Positions 1 to 8,500 of a DNA stretch of 16,883 nt are shown here, one piece after another. Position 1 is the first letter of the stretch, and each line of letters opens with the position of its first letter. The translations under genes and the position numbers were made by a program. Location of the stretch: the NCBI GenBank assembly GCA_023717585.1, contig JAMQPJ010000312.1, positions 1 to 16,883 on the forward strand, read 5' to 3'. This DNA is from Thermoanaerobaculia bacterium (GTDB lineage: Bacteria > Acidobacteriota > Thermoanaerobaculia > UBA5066). The notes under the pieces are model-generated. The model made no database searches and was not told where the DNA came from. It saw only the letters and a program-made list of their open reading frames with translations.

Positions 1-1
1 G

Positions 2-1063
2 GGAGTCGTCACGGAGTTCACCGTCGGCATTCCGCACTTCTCCCAGCTTTCCGGCATCACGACCGGCCCTGACGGGAACCTGTGGTTCACGAACACGAAC
101 TACGTCCGGATCGGGCGCATCACTCCTCTGGGTCTCGTGACGGAGTTCAGCACGGGGATCACCGGCGGCGGTCTTCGAGGCATCGCGGCGGGTCCCGACG
201 GCGCCCTCTGGTTCGCGGAGTTCTTCGGCGCCAAGATCGGACGCATCACCACGGCCGGCGTCATTACGGAATTCCCCGTCTGTTGCACGACGCCGACCCC
301 CGGCGCCTACGGCATCACGGCCGGGCCCGATGGCAACCTGTGGTTCACCGAGGCCGCCGCCCCCCTTTCAATCCCTCCTCCCATCGGGCGCATCACGCCG
401 GCCGGCATCGTCACCGAGTTCAGCACTCCCACGCTCCCAACGAACGGCTCGGTCCCGACCGGCATCACGGCCGGGCCCGACGGCAACCTGTGGTTCGCCG
501 AGCAGAGCGGCAACCGGATCGGGAGGATCACCCCGCTCGGAGTCATCACCGAGTTCGCCACCGGCATCACGGCGGGCGCGGCGCCTTTCGGCATCACAGC
601 CGGCCCCGACGGCAACCTCTGGTTCACGGAACTCACGGGCAACCGGATCGGGCGGATCACGACGGGTCTCACCGCTCCTGGAGCGTCCTTCTTCGCCCTT
701 GCTCCCTGCCGGGTGCTGGACACACGAAACCCGCCGGCTTCTCTCGGCGGGCCACCGCTTCAACCTGCCGGGTCGCCCGACAGGTTGTTCAACGTTGCCT
801 CCACGTGCGGGATTCTGACGAATGCCACCGCAATCTCCGCGAACGTGACCGTGACGAACACGGGGGGGGGCGGATACCTCTCGCTCTATCGGGGAGACGG
901 CGCTCGCACCGGCACCTACTCGATCTCATTCCTGGCGGGCCAAACGCGGGCAAACAACGCGCTCGTGCAACTGGCGCTCGATTTGTCGGGCTCAATCAGG
1001 GTTCAGAACACCGCGCCCGGAAACGTCGATTTCATCCTGGATGTGAACGGCTTTTTCAGGTGA
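2..1063 (+). CDS. Secreted Vgb-like beta-propeller protein, 3' part (5' end outside window)
   Basis: The frame is open from base 2, with no start in view, and ends at TGA 1061-1063, so 353 C-terminal residues are visible. Residues about 1-225 hold five repeats of 42-50 residues built around GITAGPDGNLWFTE and NRIGRIT..GVITEF. This is the pattern of the virginiamycin B lyase (Vgb)/NHL-like seven-bladed propeller family. From about residue 229 the protein changes to a different domain that starts APCRVLDTR and ends GNVDFILDVNGFF. I recall this type of domain at the C-terminus of many exported proteins with unrelated N-termini, but I cannot attach a Pfam name. A role outside the cell or at the surface is inferred. 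Lyase activity is not supported, because the visible blades carry almost no histidine and Vgb family members in environmental bacteria are mostly not resistance enzymes. The next gene starts 28 bp downstream and has its own ribosome binding site. Confidence 0.85.
   Translation, partial: GVVTEFTVGIPHFSQLSGITTGPDGNLWFTNTNYVRIGRITPLGLVTEFSTGITGGGLRGIAAGPDGALWFAEFFGAKIGRITTAGVITEFPVCCTTPTPGAYGITAGPDGNLWFTEAAAPLSIPPPIGRITPAGIVTEFSTPTLPTNGSVPTGITAGPDGNLWFAEQSGNRIGRITPLGVITEFATGITAGAAPFGITAGPDGNLWFTELTGNRIGRITTGLTAPGASFFALAPCRVLDTRNPPASLGGPPLQPAGSPDRLFNVASTCGILTNATAISANVTVTNTGGGGYLSLYRGDGARTGTYSISFLAGQTRANNALVQLALDLSGSIRVQNTAPGNVDFILDVNGFFR
53..680 (+). repeat. Five tandem Vgb/NHL-type propeller blades (coding repeat)
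   Basis: The conserved GI(T/A)(A/T)GPDG(N/A)LWF core begins at bases 53, 179, 311, 461 and 590. Spacings are 126, 132, 150 and 129 nt, all multiples of three. The DNA of the last three cores is nearly identical, so slippage or recombination between blades is possible. A seven-bladed propeller would need about two more blades upstream of the window. Confidence 0.85.
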
Positions 1064-1091
1064 TCCCCCGGGTCGGACTCGAGAGGCGCAC

Positions 1092-2180
1092 GTGAAGGTC
1101 CTGCGCTACTTCCTCGCGTTCGTCCCGCTCGCGCTCGCCGCCGAGTGGCTCTTCCATTCGCCGGCACTCGTCTTCGCCTTCGCGTGCCTCGGCCTCCTCC
1201 CGCTCGCGGGCGCGATGGGCGAGGCGACCGAGCAGCTCGCGCACCGCACGGGCGAGCGCGTGGGCGGCCTCCTGAACGCGACGCTCGGCAACGCCGCCGA
1301 GCTCATCATCACGGTCGTCGCGCTCAGGGCCGGGAAGATCGAGCTCGTGAAGGCGTCGATCGTGGGCTCGATCCTCGGGAACCTCCTCCTGATCCTCGGC
1401 CTCTCGCTTCTCGTCGGGGGGCTGAAGAACGGTCTCCAGCGCTTCGACCCGCGCGCCGCCGGCACGGCGTCCACGATGATGCTGCTCTCGGTCATCGGCC
1501 TCCTGATCCCGACCCTCTTCGAGGTCGTCCACAAGGTGCAGCACCACCTGCCGCTCCTGTCCGAGTCGCCGGATCCGCTCCTCGACAAGCTGTCTCTCGG
1601 GATCGCGGGCGTCCTGATCGTCGTCTACGTTCTCTCGCTCGTCTTCTCGCTGACGACGCCTTCGCGCGGGATCGCGCCCGAGGTCGGCGTGACGCACCAG
1701 GAGGCGTCCGCCCCCGAGGGCGCGTGGAGCCTCGGCAAGGCCGTGGGCGTCCTCGTCGGGGCGACCCTCGCGACGGTCGTGCTCTCCGAGCTCCTCGTCG
1801 GCGCCATCGAGCCCGTCGTGAGGCGCACCGGGATCTCGGAGGTCTTCCTCGGCATCGTCCTCATTCCCCTCGTCGGCAACGTGGCCGAGCACCTCGTCGC
1901 CGTCTCGGCCGCCGCGAAGAACCGGATGGAGCTGTCCCTCGCGATTTCGCTCGGCTCGAGCCAGCAGATCGCGCTCTTCGTCGCGCCGCTCCTCGTGTTC
2001 ATCTCGCTCCTCTTCGGGAAGGAGATGACCCTCTTCTTCAACCCGTTCGAGGTCGCCGTGCTTGGGGTGTCGGTCCTGATCGCCGGCCAGATCGCCGCCG
2101 ACGGCGAGTCGAACTGGCTCGAGGGCGCGCAGCTCCTCGTCGTCTACGCGATCGTCGGGATGGCGTTTCTCTGGCTGTGA
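1092..2180 (+). CDS. cax: Ca2+/H+ antiporter (CaCA superfamily, CAX type)
   Basis: This 362-residue integral membrane protein exchanges Ca2+ (possibly other cations) for protons across the cytoplasmic membrane. It shows the two alpha-repeat signatures of the CAX family: GNAAE at residues 66-70 and GNVAE at 262-266. Their acidic residues lie in the ion path of characterised exchangers. About ten or eleven hydrophobic segments surround them, and a more polar linker sits near residues 190-215. The length matches bacterial CAX/ChaA proteins (about 350-370). The start is GTG, chosen because GAGAGG at 1081-1086 lies 5 nt upstream. The stop is 9 bp before the PAP gene, so the two are almost certainly co-transcribed. 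The family is well supported; whether it moves Ca2+ rather than Na+ or K+ cannot be read from the sequence. Confidence 0.92.
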   Translation: MKVLRYFLAFVPLALAAEWLFHSPALVFAFACLGLLPLAGAMGEATEQLAHRTGERVGGLLNATLGNAAELIITVVALRAGKIELVKASIVGSILGNLLLILGLSLLVGGLKNGLQRFDPRAAGTASTMMLLSVIGLLIPTLFEVVHKVQHHLPLLSESPDPLLDKLSLGIAGVLIVVYVLSLVFSLTTPSRGIAPEVGVTHQEASAPEGAWSLGKAVGVLVGATLATVVLSELLVGAIEPVVRRTGISEVFLGIVLIPLVGNVAEHLVAVSAAAKNRMELSLAISLGSSQQIALFVAPLLVFISLLFGKEMTLFFNPFEVAVLGVSVLIAGQIAADGESNWLEGAQLLVVYAIVGMAFLWL

Positions 2181-2189
2181 GGTAGCTCG

Positions 2190-3680
2190 ATGTTCGAGAC
2201 CGCGGAGCTTGGTCACACGATCGCGAAGACCGTCTTCAATCGCGCGGTGCCGAAGCTGCGCGCCGACCTGCTGGATGTCCAATACCGCCTGAAAGAAAAC
2301 GGTACGTTTCCGGTGATCGTCCTGATCTCCGGAGTGCGCGGGGCGGGCAAGAGCGAGACCGTCAACCTGCTCAACGAGTGGATGGACCCGCGCCACATCC
2401 TCACGCGCGCCTTCGACACCCCCTCGGACGAGGAGCGCGATCGCCCGCCGATGTGGCGCTACTGGCGCGCGCTGCCGCCGAAGGGAAAGATCGGCATCCT
2501 GTTCGGCTCCTGGTACACGGCGCCGATCATCGACCGCGTCTTCCGGAACACCGGCCGCGGCGACCTCCAGCAGTCGATCGAGGAGATCAACCGCTTCGAG
2601 AAGATGCTCGCCGACGAGGGCGCGCTGATCGTCAAGTTCTGGTTTCACCTGTCAAAGAAGACGCAGAGAAGACGCCTGAAGGCCCTCCGATCCGACCCCG
2701 AGACGCGCTGGCGCGTATCGAGACGCGACCGGGACTTCTTCCGGGAGTACGACCGCTTCTACTCGATCTCCGGCGAAACCCTGCGCGCGACCAGCACGGC
2801 GGACGCGCCGTGGATCGTGGTCGAGGGCGCGGACCCGCCGTACCGTTCCCTCACCGCCGGCAGGGCGCTGCTCGGGGCGATGAGGAAACGACTCGACGCT
2901 CCGGCCGGGCGCGGCCGCCCGGCCTCGAAGGCGGCGCCGGTCGTCCGCCCGATCGACGGGCGCGACGCGCTCACCGAGCTCGATCTCGAAAGGTCCCTCA
3001 CCGACAAGGCGTACAAGACCGGGCTCTCGGCGTGGCAGGGCCGCCTCAACCGCCTCGCGCGCCACGCGAAGTTCCCGCTGCTCTCCGTCGCTCTGGCGTT
3101 CGAGGGCATGGACGCGGCCGGCAAGGGCAGCACGATTCGCCGTATCACCGCCGGCCTGGACGCGCGCCACTACAACGTGATCCCGGTGGCCGCGCCCACC
3201 GACGAGGAGCGCGCGCAGCCCTATCTGTGGCGCTTCTGGCGCCACCTGCCGCGCAAAGGCCGGGTCACGATCTACGACCGCACCTGGTACGGGCGGGTGC
3301 TCGTCGAGCGCATCGAGGGCTTCTGCTCCGAGGCCGACTGGATGCGCGCGTACGCGGAGATCAACGATTTCGAGGAGCAGCTCGGGCGCTCGGCGACCGT
3401 GCTGTGCAAGTTCTGGATGCAGATCTCCCGGGAGGAGCAGCTCCGGCGCTTCAAGGAGCGCGAGCGCATGCGCTTCAAGCGCTTCAAGATCACGCCCGAG
3501 GACTGGCGCAACCGCGAGAAGTGGGACCTCTACCAGTCGGCCGCCGTCGACATGATCGAGCGCACGTCGACCCCGAGCGCCCCCTGGACGGTCGTGGAGG
3601 CGAACGACAAGAAATTCGCGCGCATCAAGGTGCTCAAAACCATCTGCAAGCGCATCGAGCGCGCGCTCCGCACGCTCTGA
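2190..3680 (+). CDS. pap: Polyphosphate:AMP phosphotransferase (two-domain PPK2, class II)
   Basis: This 496-residue cytoplasmic enzyme is predicted to transfer phosphate from polyphosphate to AMP, giving ADP. It has two PPK2 domains in tandem. The N-terminal one (about 20-240) has a Walker A loop GVRGAGKS at 48-55. The C-terminal one (about 265-490) has EGMDAAGKGS at 305-314, followed by DRTWYGRVLVER starting at D363. Related landmarks recur in both halves (DEERDRPPMWRYWR and DEERAQPYLWRFWR). The N-terminal half reads GSWYTAPIIDR at 106-116 where the C-terminal half has the DR.WYGRVLVER motif, so the C-terminal domain is likely the catalytic one. That asymmetry is typical of the two-domain class exemplified by Acinetobacter PAP. 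The ATG is 9 bp after the antiporter stop, with GAGGTAG overlapping that stop as a likely ribosome binding site. Confidence 0.93.
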   Translation: MFETAELGHTIAKTVFNRAVPKLRADLLDVQYRLKENGTFPVIVLISGVRGAGKSETVNLLNEWMDPRHILTRAFDTPSDEERDRPPMWRYWRALPPKGKIGILFGSWYTAPIIDRVFRNTGRGDLQQSIEEINRFEKMLADEGALIVKFWFHLSKKTQRRRLKALRSDPETRWRVSRRDRDFFREYDRFYSISGETLRATSTADAPWIVVEGADPPYRSLTAGRALLGAMRKRLDAPAGRGRPASKAAPVVRPIDGRDALTELDLERSLTDKAYKTGLSAWQGRLNRLARHAKFPLLSVALAFEGMDAAGKGSTIRRITAGLDARHYNVIPVAAPTDEERAQPYLWRFWRHLPRKGRVTIYDRTWYGRVLVERIEGFCSEADWMRAYAEINDFEEQLGRSATVLCKFWMQISREEQLRRFKERERMRFKRFKITPEDWRNREKWDLYQSAAVDMIERTSTPSAPWTVVEANDKKFARIKVLKTICKRIERALRTL

Positions 3681-3731
3681 TCGGGAGGCGGAAACGCAAC
3701 GGGCTGTCGACTCCTGAGACCGTGAGGGACC

Positions 3732-5408
3732 TCAGCCGCCGCCGCCCATCACCGCCATGTACCTGTCGACCGGCAGGTTCGTCAGCGTTTCGACGGCTCC
3801 GCTCGGCCACCGGACCTCGAGCTTCTCGACCCGCGTCGCTTTTCCGAGCCCGAAGTGGAGCCTCGGGTCGTTCTGCGACAAGTACGACTGCGCCCGCTGG
3901 TAGACGCGCACCTGCGTTTTCCCCCCTGCGGTCAGGCGCACGACGGCGCCGACGGGCTCCGCGCGATTCCTGCCCTGCCGAAGGCTGACGCCGAGCCAGT
4001 GGTTCCCGTTCGCGGTGACGTTTCTGAGCAGCGCGGGCGTCGCCTTCAGATCGACGTGCGAGACGGCGATGTCGATCCGGCCGTCGTCGTCGAAATCCCC
4101 GAAAGCCGCTCCGCGGCCGGACCTCTTCGTTCGGAAATACCGCCCGCCGCCGTCCGCGGCATCGATGAAGCGCCCGCGGCCGTCTCCCACGAGCAGAGTC
4201 GGGCGCTTCTCCACGAGAGTGTCGGCTCCCCCGTTCGCCGCGAAGACGTCGAGGTTGCCGTCGTTGTCGAAATCGTCGAGCCCGGCCCCCCAGGATTCGG
4301 CTCCATTCATGAGCCTCCGGATCCCGCTCCGCTCGACGATGTCCTCGAAGCTGCCGGGGCCGGTCGCGCGGTAGAGGCTCTGGTAGCTGAGGTCCGTCAC
4401 GAAAATGTCGAGCAGCCCGTCGCCGTTCACGTCGCCGAGCGAGCCGTGCATGTGGCCGGTACCGACGCCGTCGAGGTTGACGGCCACCCCCGCCTCCGCC
4501 GCGATGTCCCTGAAAGCTCCTCCGCCGAGATTGCGGAAAAGGGAGTTCGGCTGGTGGTCGTTCGCCTGGAAGATGTCGAGAAGGCCGTCCCCATCGCAGT
4601 CGTACACCGTCAGGCCCATGACCTTGCTATCGGGGAAGTACAGGCCGGCCTGCTTCGTCACGTCGACGAATCGCCCGTCGGCCCCTCTCTTGTAGAGGAT
4701 GGACGGCTGGCCCTTGTACTCCGCGGGCGAGGGCATCCTGTCCGGCGACCCGGGGCTCCGATACCCGGGATCGAAGGCGAGGAAGTTCCCGACGAGGAGC
4801 TCCGGCCTGCCGTCCCCGTCTGCGTCGAATGCCGCCGCGCCCACGCTCCACTTGACGAATCCGTTCAGCGTCTCGGGGCCCCCGAGTCCCACCTTCTCCG
4901 TCCAGTCCGAATAAGTGCCGTCCCCGTTGTTGTGGAAGAGCGTGTTCGGCCCGTAGTTCGAGAGGAAGACGTCCTCGAGCCCGTCGCCGTCGAGATCGGC
5001 GATCGTCGCCGCCATCGCCCAGCGGCTCCCGCCGAGCCCGGCCTTCTCCGTCACGTCGGTGAACGTGCCGTCCCCGTTGTTCCGGTAGAGCGCGTTTTTC
5101 GCGTTCGAAAAGACTCGGCCCTTCGGGTCGCTCACCCCTTCGACGTACCTTCCGTTCAGGAAGAGGATGTCCATCTTCCCATCGCCGTCATAGTCGAAGA
5201 CCGCGACCCCCGAGCCGCTCGATTCCAGGATGTTGTCGTACGTGAAATCGCCGAAGTTGTACCGAAAGACGATGCCGGCCCGTGCCGTCACGTCCTCGAA
5301 TCGAGGCCCCGCTCCCTCGCGGCACCCTCCGCCGGCCGCGAAAGCGCCTGCGAGGATCGCGAGCTTCACGAACGAGCCCGAGTGCATCCGTCTTCTCACT
5401 GTTGTCAT
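3732..5408 (-). CDS. FG-GAP/VCBS-repeat protein with C-terminal ASPIC/UnbV domain (CRTAC1-like), probable lipoprotein
   Basis: This 558-residue protein is predicted to be exported. Basic residues 1-8 and a hydrophobic stretch 13-25 lead to GGGC, with Cys29. That is an imperfect lipobox (Gly at -3 where Leu/Val is usual), so lipid anchoring is likely but not certain. Residues about 35-460 hold repeated FG-GAP/VCBS blades with Ca2+-binding loops such as DYDGDGKMD (72-80), DLDGDGLED, DADGDGRPE, DVNGDGLLD and DFDDDGRID, a beta-propeller arrangement. An ASPIC/UnbV domain follows (about 475-550; NRAEPVGAVVRL near 481, LEVRWPSGAVETL near the end). Ca2+ binding and a surface role are inferred from the fold; no enzymatic activity is known for it. 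Start: ATG 5408 is preceded by GAGAGA, and an internal ATG at 5387 would give a signal peptide seven residues shorter. The gene is divergent from the Asp-box propeller gene and convergent with the PAP gene (51 bp apart). Confidence 0.9.
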   Translation of the reverse strand: MTTVRRRMHSGSFVKLAILAGAFAAGGGCREGAGPRFEDVTARAGIVFRYNFGDFTYDNILESSGSGVAVFDYDGDGKMDILFLNGRYVEGVSDPKGRVFSNAKNALYRNNGDGTFTDVTEKAGLGGSRWAMAATIADLDGDGLEDVFLSNYGPNTLFHNNGDGTYSDWTEKVGLGGPETLNGFVKWSVGAAAFDADGDGRPELLVGNFLAFDPGYRSPGSPDRMPSPAEYKGQPSILYKRGADGRFVDVTKQAGLYFPDSKVMGLTVYDCDGDGLLDIFQANDHQPNSLFRNLGGGAFRDIAAEAGVAVNLDGVGTGHMHGSLGDVNGDGLLDIFVTDLSYQSLYRATGPGSFEDIVERSGIRRLMNGAESWGAGLDDFDNDGNLDVFAANGGADTLVEKRPTLLVGDGRGRFIDAADGGGRYFRTKRSGRGAAFGDFDDDGRIDIAVSHVDLKATPALLRNVTANGNHWLGVSLRQGRNRAEPVGAVVRLTAGGKTQVRVYQRAQSYLSQNDPRLHFGLGKATRVEKLEVRWPSGAVETLTNLPVDRYMAVMGGGG

Positions 5409-5460
5409 TCTCTCTCGTGCGGCAAAGCGTGCCGCCCTTGAACGACAGCGAGACGCGTTC

Positions 5461-5489
5461 TCGATTTCCCCCGCCGGCTCGGATAGTAT
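5461..5489 (+). promoter_or_regulatory. Weak candidate promoter for the Asp-box propeller gene
   Basis: TCGATT (5461-5466) and TAGTAT (5484-5489) are separated by exactly 17 bp and resemble the -35 (3 of 6) and -10 (4 of 6) boxes. They lie in the 115-bp region between the two divergent propeller genes and leave a leader of about 28 nt before the ATG. The match is modest and may be chance. Confidence 0.25.
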
Positions 5490-5510
5490 TCAGCGAGCAG
5501 GAATCCACGC

Positions 5511-5518
5511 AGAGGAGG
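5511..5518 (+). promoter_or_regulatory. Strong ribosome binding site fixing the start at 5524
   Basis: AGAGGAGG lies 5 nt upstream of ATG 5524. The reading frame is open further upstream, to an in-frame ATG at 5230. That extension would overlap the divergent gene by about 180 bp and has no signal peptide, so the ribosome binding site settles the start. Confidence 0.85.
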
Positions 5519-5523
5519 TCGTC

Positions 5524-8500
5524 ATGCCCAGCGGCTCCTTCGGCCGGCGTGTCCGCCGTCTTCTCCGGCCCGTCGTCATCGCTTCGGCGCTCGCCGGGCT
5601 CTCGCTGTTTTTCCCGGGGTGTGAGTTGTTTTACTCCCTCGTCCTCTTTTCTTCCCAGATCGGAGAGGACGGTCTGCTCGTGAAACTTCCGGGCTCTAGA
5701 ACGGCTTTAACGACCGAGGAGAACGCGCTGGTCGAAGCGAGCGCCGCGTGCGCGAGCGTCACCGACCTGAGCACCGGCACCTCCGAATCCGGCTGCGACC
5801 TCGGTTTCCTGGCGACCGCGGATGTGGATCAAGCGGTGGTGATCAACGACGTCTCGGTCAATGGAAACACGGCCGCCATCGCATCACGGTCGGGCGTCCT
5901 GGCGATAAAACTGTCGGACGGCGCCACGGCGAAGCTCGGGATTCCGACAGACGAGAACGTGACCAGAGCCCTCGTGACGTCCGACGAGAAAGAGGTCATC
6001 GTCGCGGCCCAGAAGGTCTACCGCTGCAACTTGCAAACTCCCGGTTCTTGCGTGCGAATCCCCGGCATCCCCGACAACCCCGGGACCGCCGTCGGCTTGG
6101 TTCAAACCCCCACGGGCAACATCTACGCCGCCTTTGAGCAAGGTGGAATCTTCAAGCTCCCGGCCTTGGAACAGGCATTCACCCCGGTGCCGTGGCCGCC
6201 GGGGGTCAGGATCACAGACGCCAAGGTGTTCGACGGAAAACTGCTGGTCGCTACGGAAAACAACGGCGTGGTGGGGATTCCCGAGGGTGGGGGCGGCTCA
6301 TTCCAGCTCACCACCGGCATCATCGGGCCGTGGACCGCGACCGCGATCGCGGGGTCCTACCCGTTCCTCAATGTCGCAGGCTGGAACGGGAACGCCTTCG
6401 TCATCAGCAGCTCCAACGGCGGCGGCTCATGGGGGCCGCTCGTCCCCATCACGTCGCAGGGCGTCGCCGTGAAGGAGATCAATTGGGAGGTTTTTGCACC
6501 GGTTCTCGGCGTCGGTGCCACGAATGCGATCCGCTCCCTGGCCGATCCGCCGCCAGCACTTTTCGCGGGGACGAACGCGGGCGTCTTCCGTTCCACGGAC
6601 AACGGCGCCACCTGGGCGCCCTTCAACCAGGGCGTCGCCACGGCTACGGTCACCCGCGTCCTGGTGACCCCCGAGCGCGTCTATGCCGGGACGTTCTACA
6701 ACGCCAATTCGGTCTACCGCTCGTCCGAGGACGGCCTCACCTTCTCGCCCGGAAACTCCGCGCTCGTCAATCAGGCGACACGGGCCCTGGCCGCCGTGGG
6801 AGACAACGTGGTCGCCTCCGGCGAGACCGGCATCTTCCGCTCCACCGACGGCGGCGCCACGTGGGTCAAGGGCGTCGCCGGGCTCCCGGCCGGGACGTAT
6901 TTCTTCGGCATGATCACGCTCGGAGCCAACATGCTGGGCGGGTCGGTTTACCTCAACGCGACCTCGCCGGGAGGCGTCTACCGCTCGACGGACAGCGGCG
7001 CCACCTGGACGCGCACCAGCCAGGGGCTGCCCGTCAACATCAACGTCACGACGTTCGCCTCCAGCGGCGGCCTCGTCGTAGCCCAGGTCACCACCTCCAG
7101 CGCGCGCGCCATCTACCGGAGCACGGACGGGGGACTCACCTGGTCCAAGGGAGCGGAATTCGCCCAGGGGAGCCCGGTGGCGCTCTCGTTCTCCGGCGCC
7201 ACCCTTTACGCGGGCCTGACCGGGACGGCGTCCGAGCACCTTTACAAGAGCACGGACGGCGGGTTGACGTTCACCCCGTCGGGCAGCGGCCTCGCGAACA
7301 GGCAGGTCCTCTCCCTGGCGTCGTCGGGCGACACGCTCTTCGCCGGCACGTACACGGGTCTCTACGCCAGCACGGACGGCGGCGCGAGCTGGAACCTCTT
7401 CACCAAGCGGTTGGCAGGGATCTCCGTCTTCTCGCTGGCCACCACCGCGAGCAGGGTCTATGCGGGAACGATCGGGGCCTCCCTCAGGATCTTCGACCTA
7501 CCACAGCGCGTGAGGCGACTCGTGCCGATCGTCCTCGACGTAGACACGGGAGCCACGCGCTTCACCACCGAGCTCGTGCTCACGAACGCCTCCGCGAAGC
7601 CCCTCGACGTGTCGCTGTCCTACACCGCCTCCATCGGTTCGGGGACCGGAACGGTCCACGAGCAGCTCCAGGCGGGCGAGCAGAAGGTGATACCCGACGC
7701 GATCTCGTACCTGCGCGGCAAGGGCGTCGCCATCCCGTCGTCGGGCTCGCAGGGAGGGACGCTTCTCGTCACGTTCGAGGGAGCCAGCGACTCGAGCCTC
7801 GTGGCGGTGACGGCCCGCACGTCGGCCGCGACGCTCGCCCCGCAGCCGGTAGGGAGCGCGGGACTTGCCTACGGCGGAGTGGACCCTGCCGCTGGCTTTA
7901 CGGGCAGCGTGATCGTCTACGGCCTGCGCTCGAACGGGACGGAGCGGTCGAACTTCGCGGTCTACAACACCACCTCCCTGCCGGTGACGCTGAAGGTGAC
8001 GGCGATCTCCGGCTCCGGCGACGGCAGCCAGGCCGTGATCGCGAACGCCGAGACGCTGCCCGCGTACGGATGGAAGCAATACAACGGGATCCTGGCCGGC
8101 GTCGGCATGACGAACGGCTACGTGAAGGTGGAGCGCACGTCCGCGACCGGAGCATTCGGGGCCTACGGCGTCGTGAACGACAACGGCACGAACGACGGAT
8201 CGTTCCTGGAGCCGACGCAGGGCTTCCTCGTGCCGTACGTCAACGTGCCGGTGCTCGTGGAGACCTCCGCTTTCCTGAGCGAGCTGCTCCTCGCGAACTC
8301 CGGCGCCAGCGAGGCGGTCCTGGAGCTCAGCTACCGCGAGTCGCTCGCGCCCTCGGGCGGCGGCGGCACCGTGACGGTCCGGCTCCCGGCCGGGGCCCAG
8401 ATGATCGTCCCGAGCGCCCTGGAGTATTTGCGGAGCCTCGGAGTGGCGATCGGGGCGCGCGGGGCCGGCGGCTACGCCGGCTCGCTCCACGTGGCCGTCA

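Noticed and set aside
2..680. Virginiamycin B lyase (streptogramin resistance)
   Set aside because: Only the repeat architecture matches. The catalytic His/Glu arrangement is not visible in the five blades present, and the fused tail domain is foreign to the resistance enzyme.
1056..2648. 530-residue open frame on the minus strand opposite the antiporter and PAP genes
   Set aside because: It is rich in Arg, Glu, Asp and Gly with no domain or membrane pattern, as expected for an antisense shadow in GC-rich coding DNA. Both overlapped plus-strand genes have clear family motifs.
3714..3735. CTGAG/CTCAG inverted repeat between the convergent PAP and FG-GAP genes as a bidirectional terminator
   Set aside because: The 5-bp stem with a 12-nt loop and no T run is too weak, and it overlaps a coding end.
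3855..5441. 528-residue open frame on the plus strand opposite the FG-GAP/UnbV gene
   Set aside because: It is a Val/Glu/Arg-rich shadow of the repeated Asp-Gly codons of the true gene. It has no signal peptide or domain.
5230..5523. Upstream extension of the Asp-box propeller frame to an ATG at 5230
   Set aside because: It would overlap the divergent gene and bury the signal peptide. ATG 5524 has a strong ribosome binding site and starts a proper export signal.
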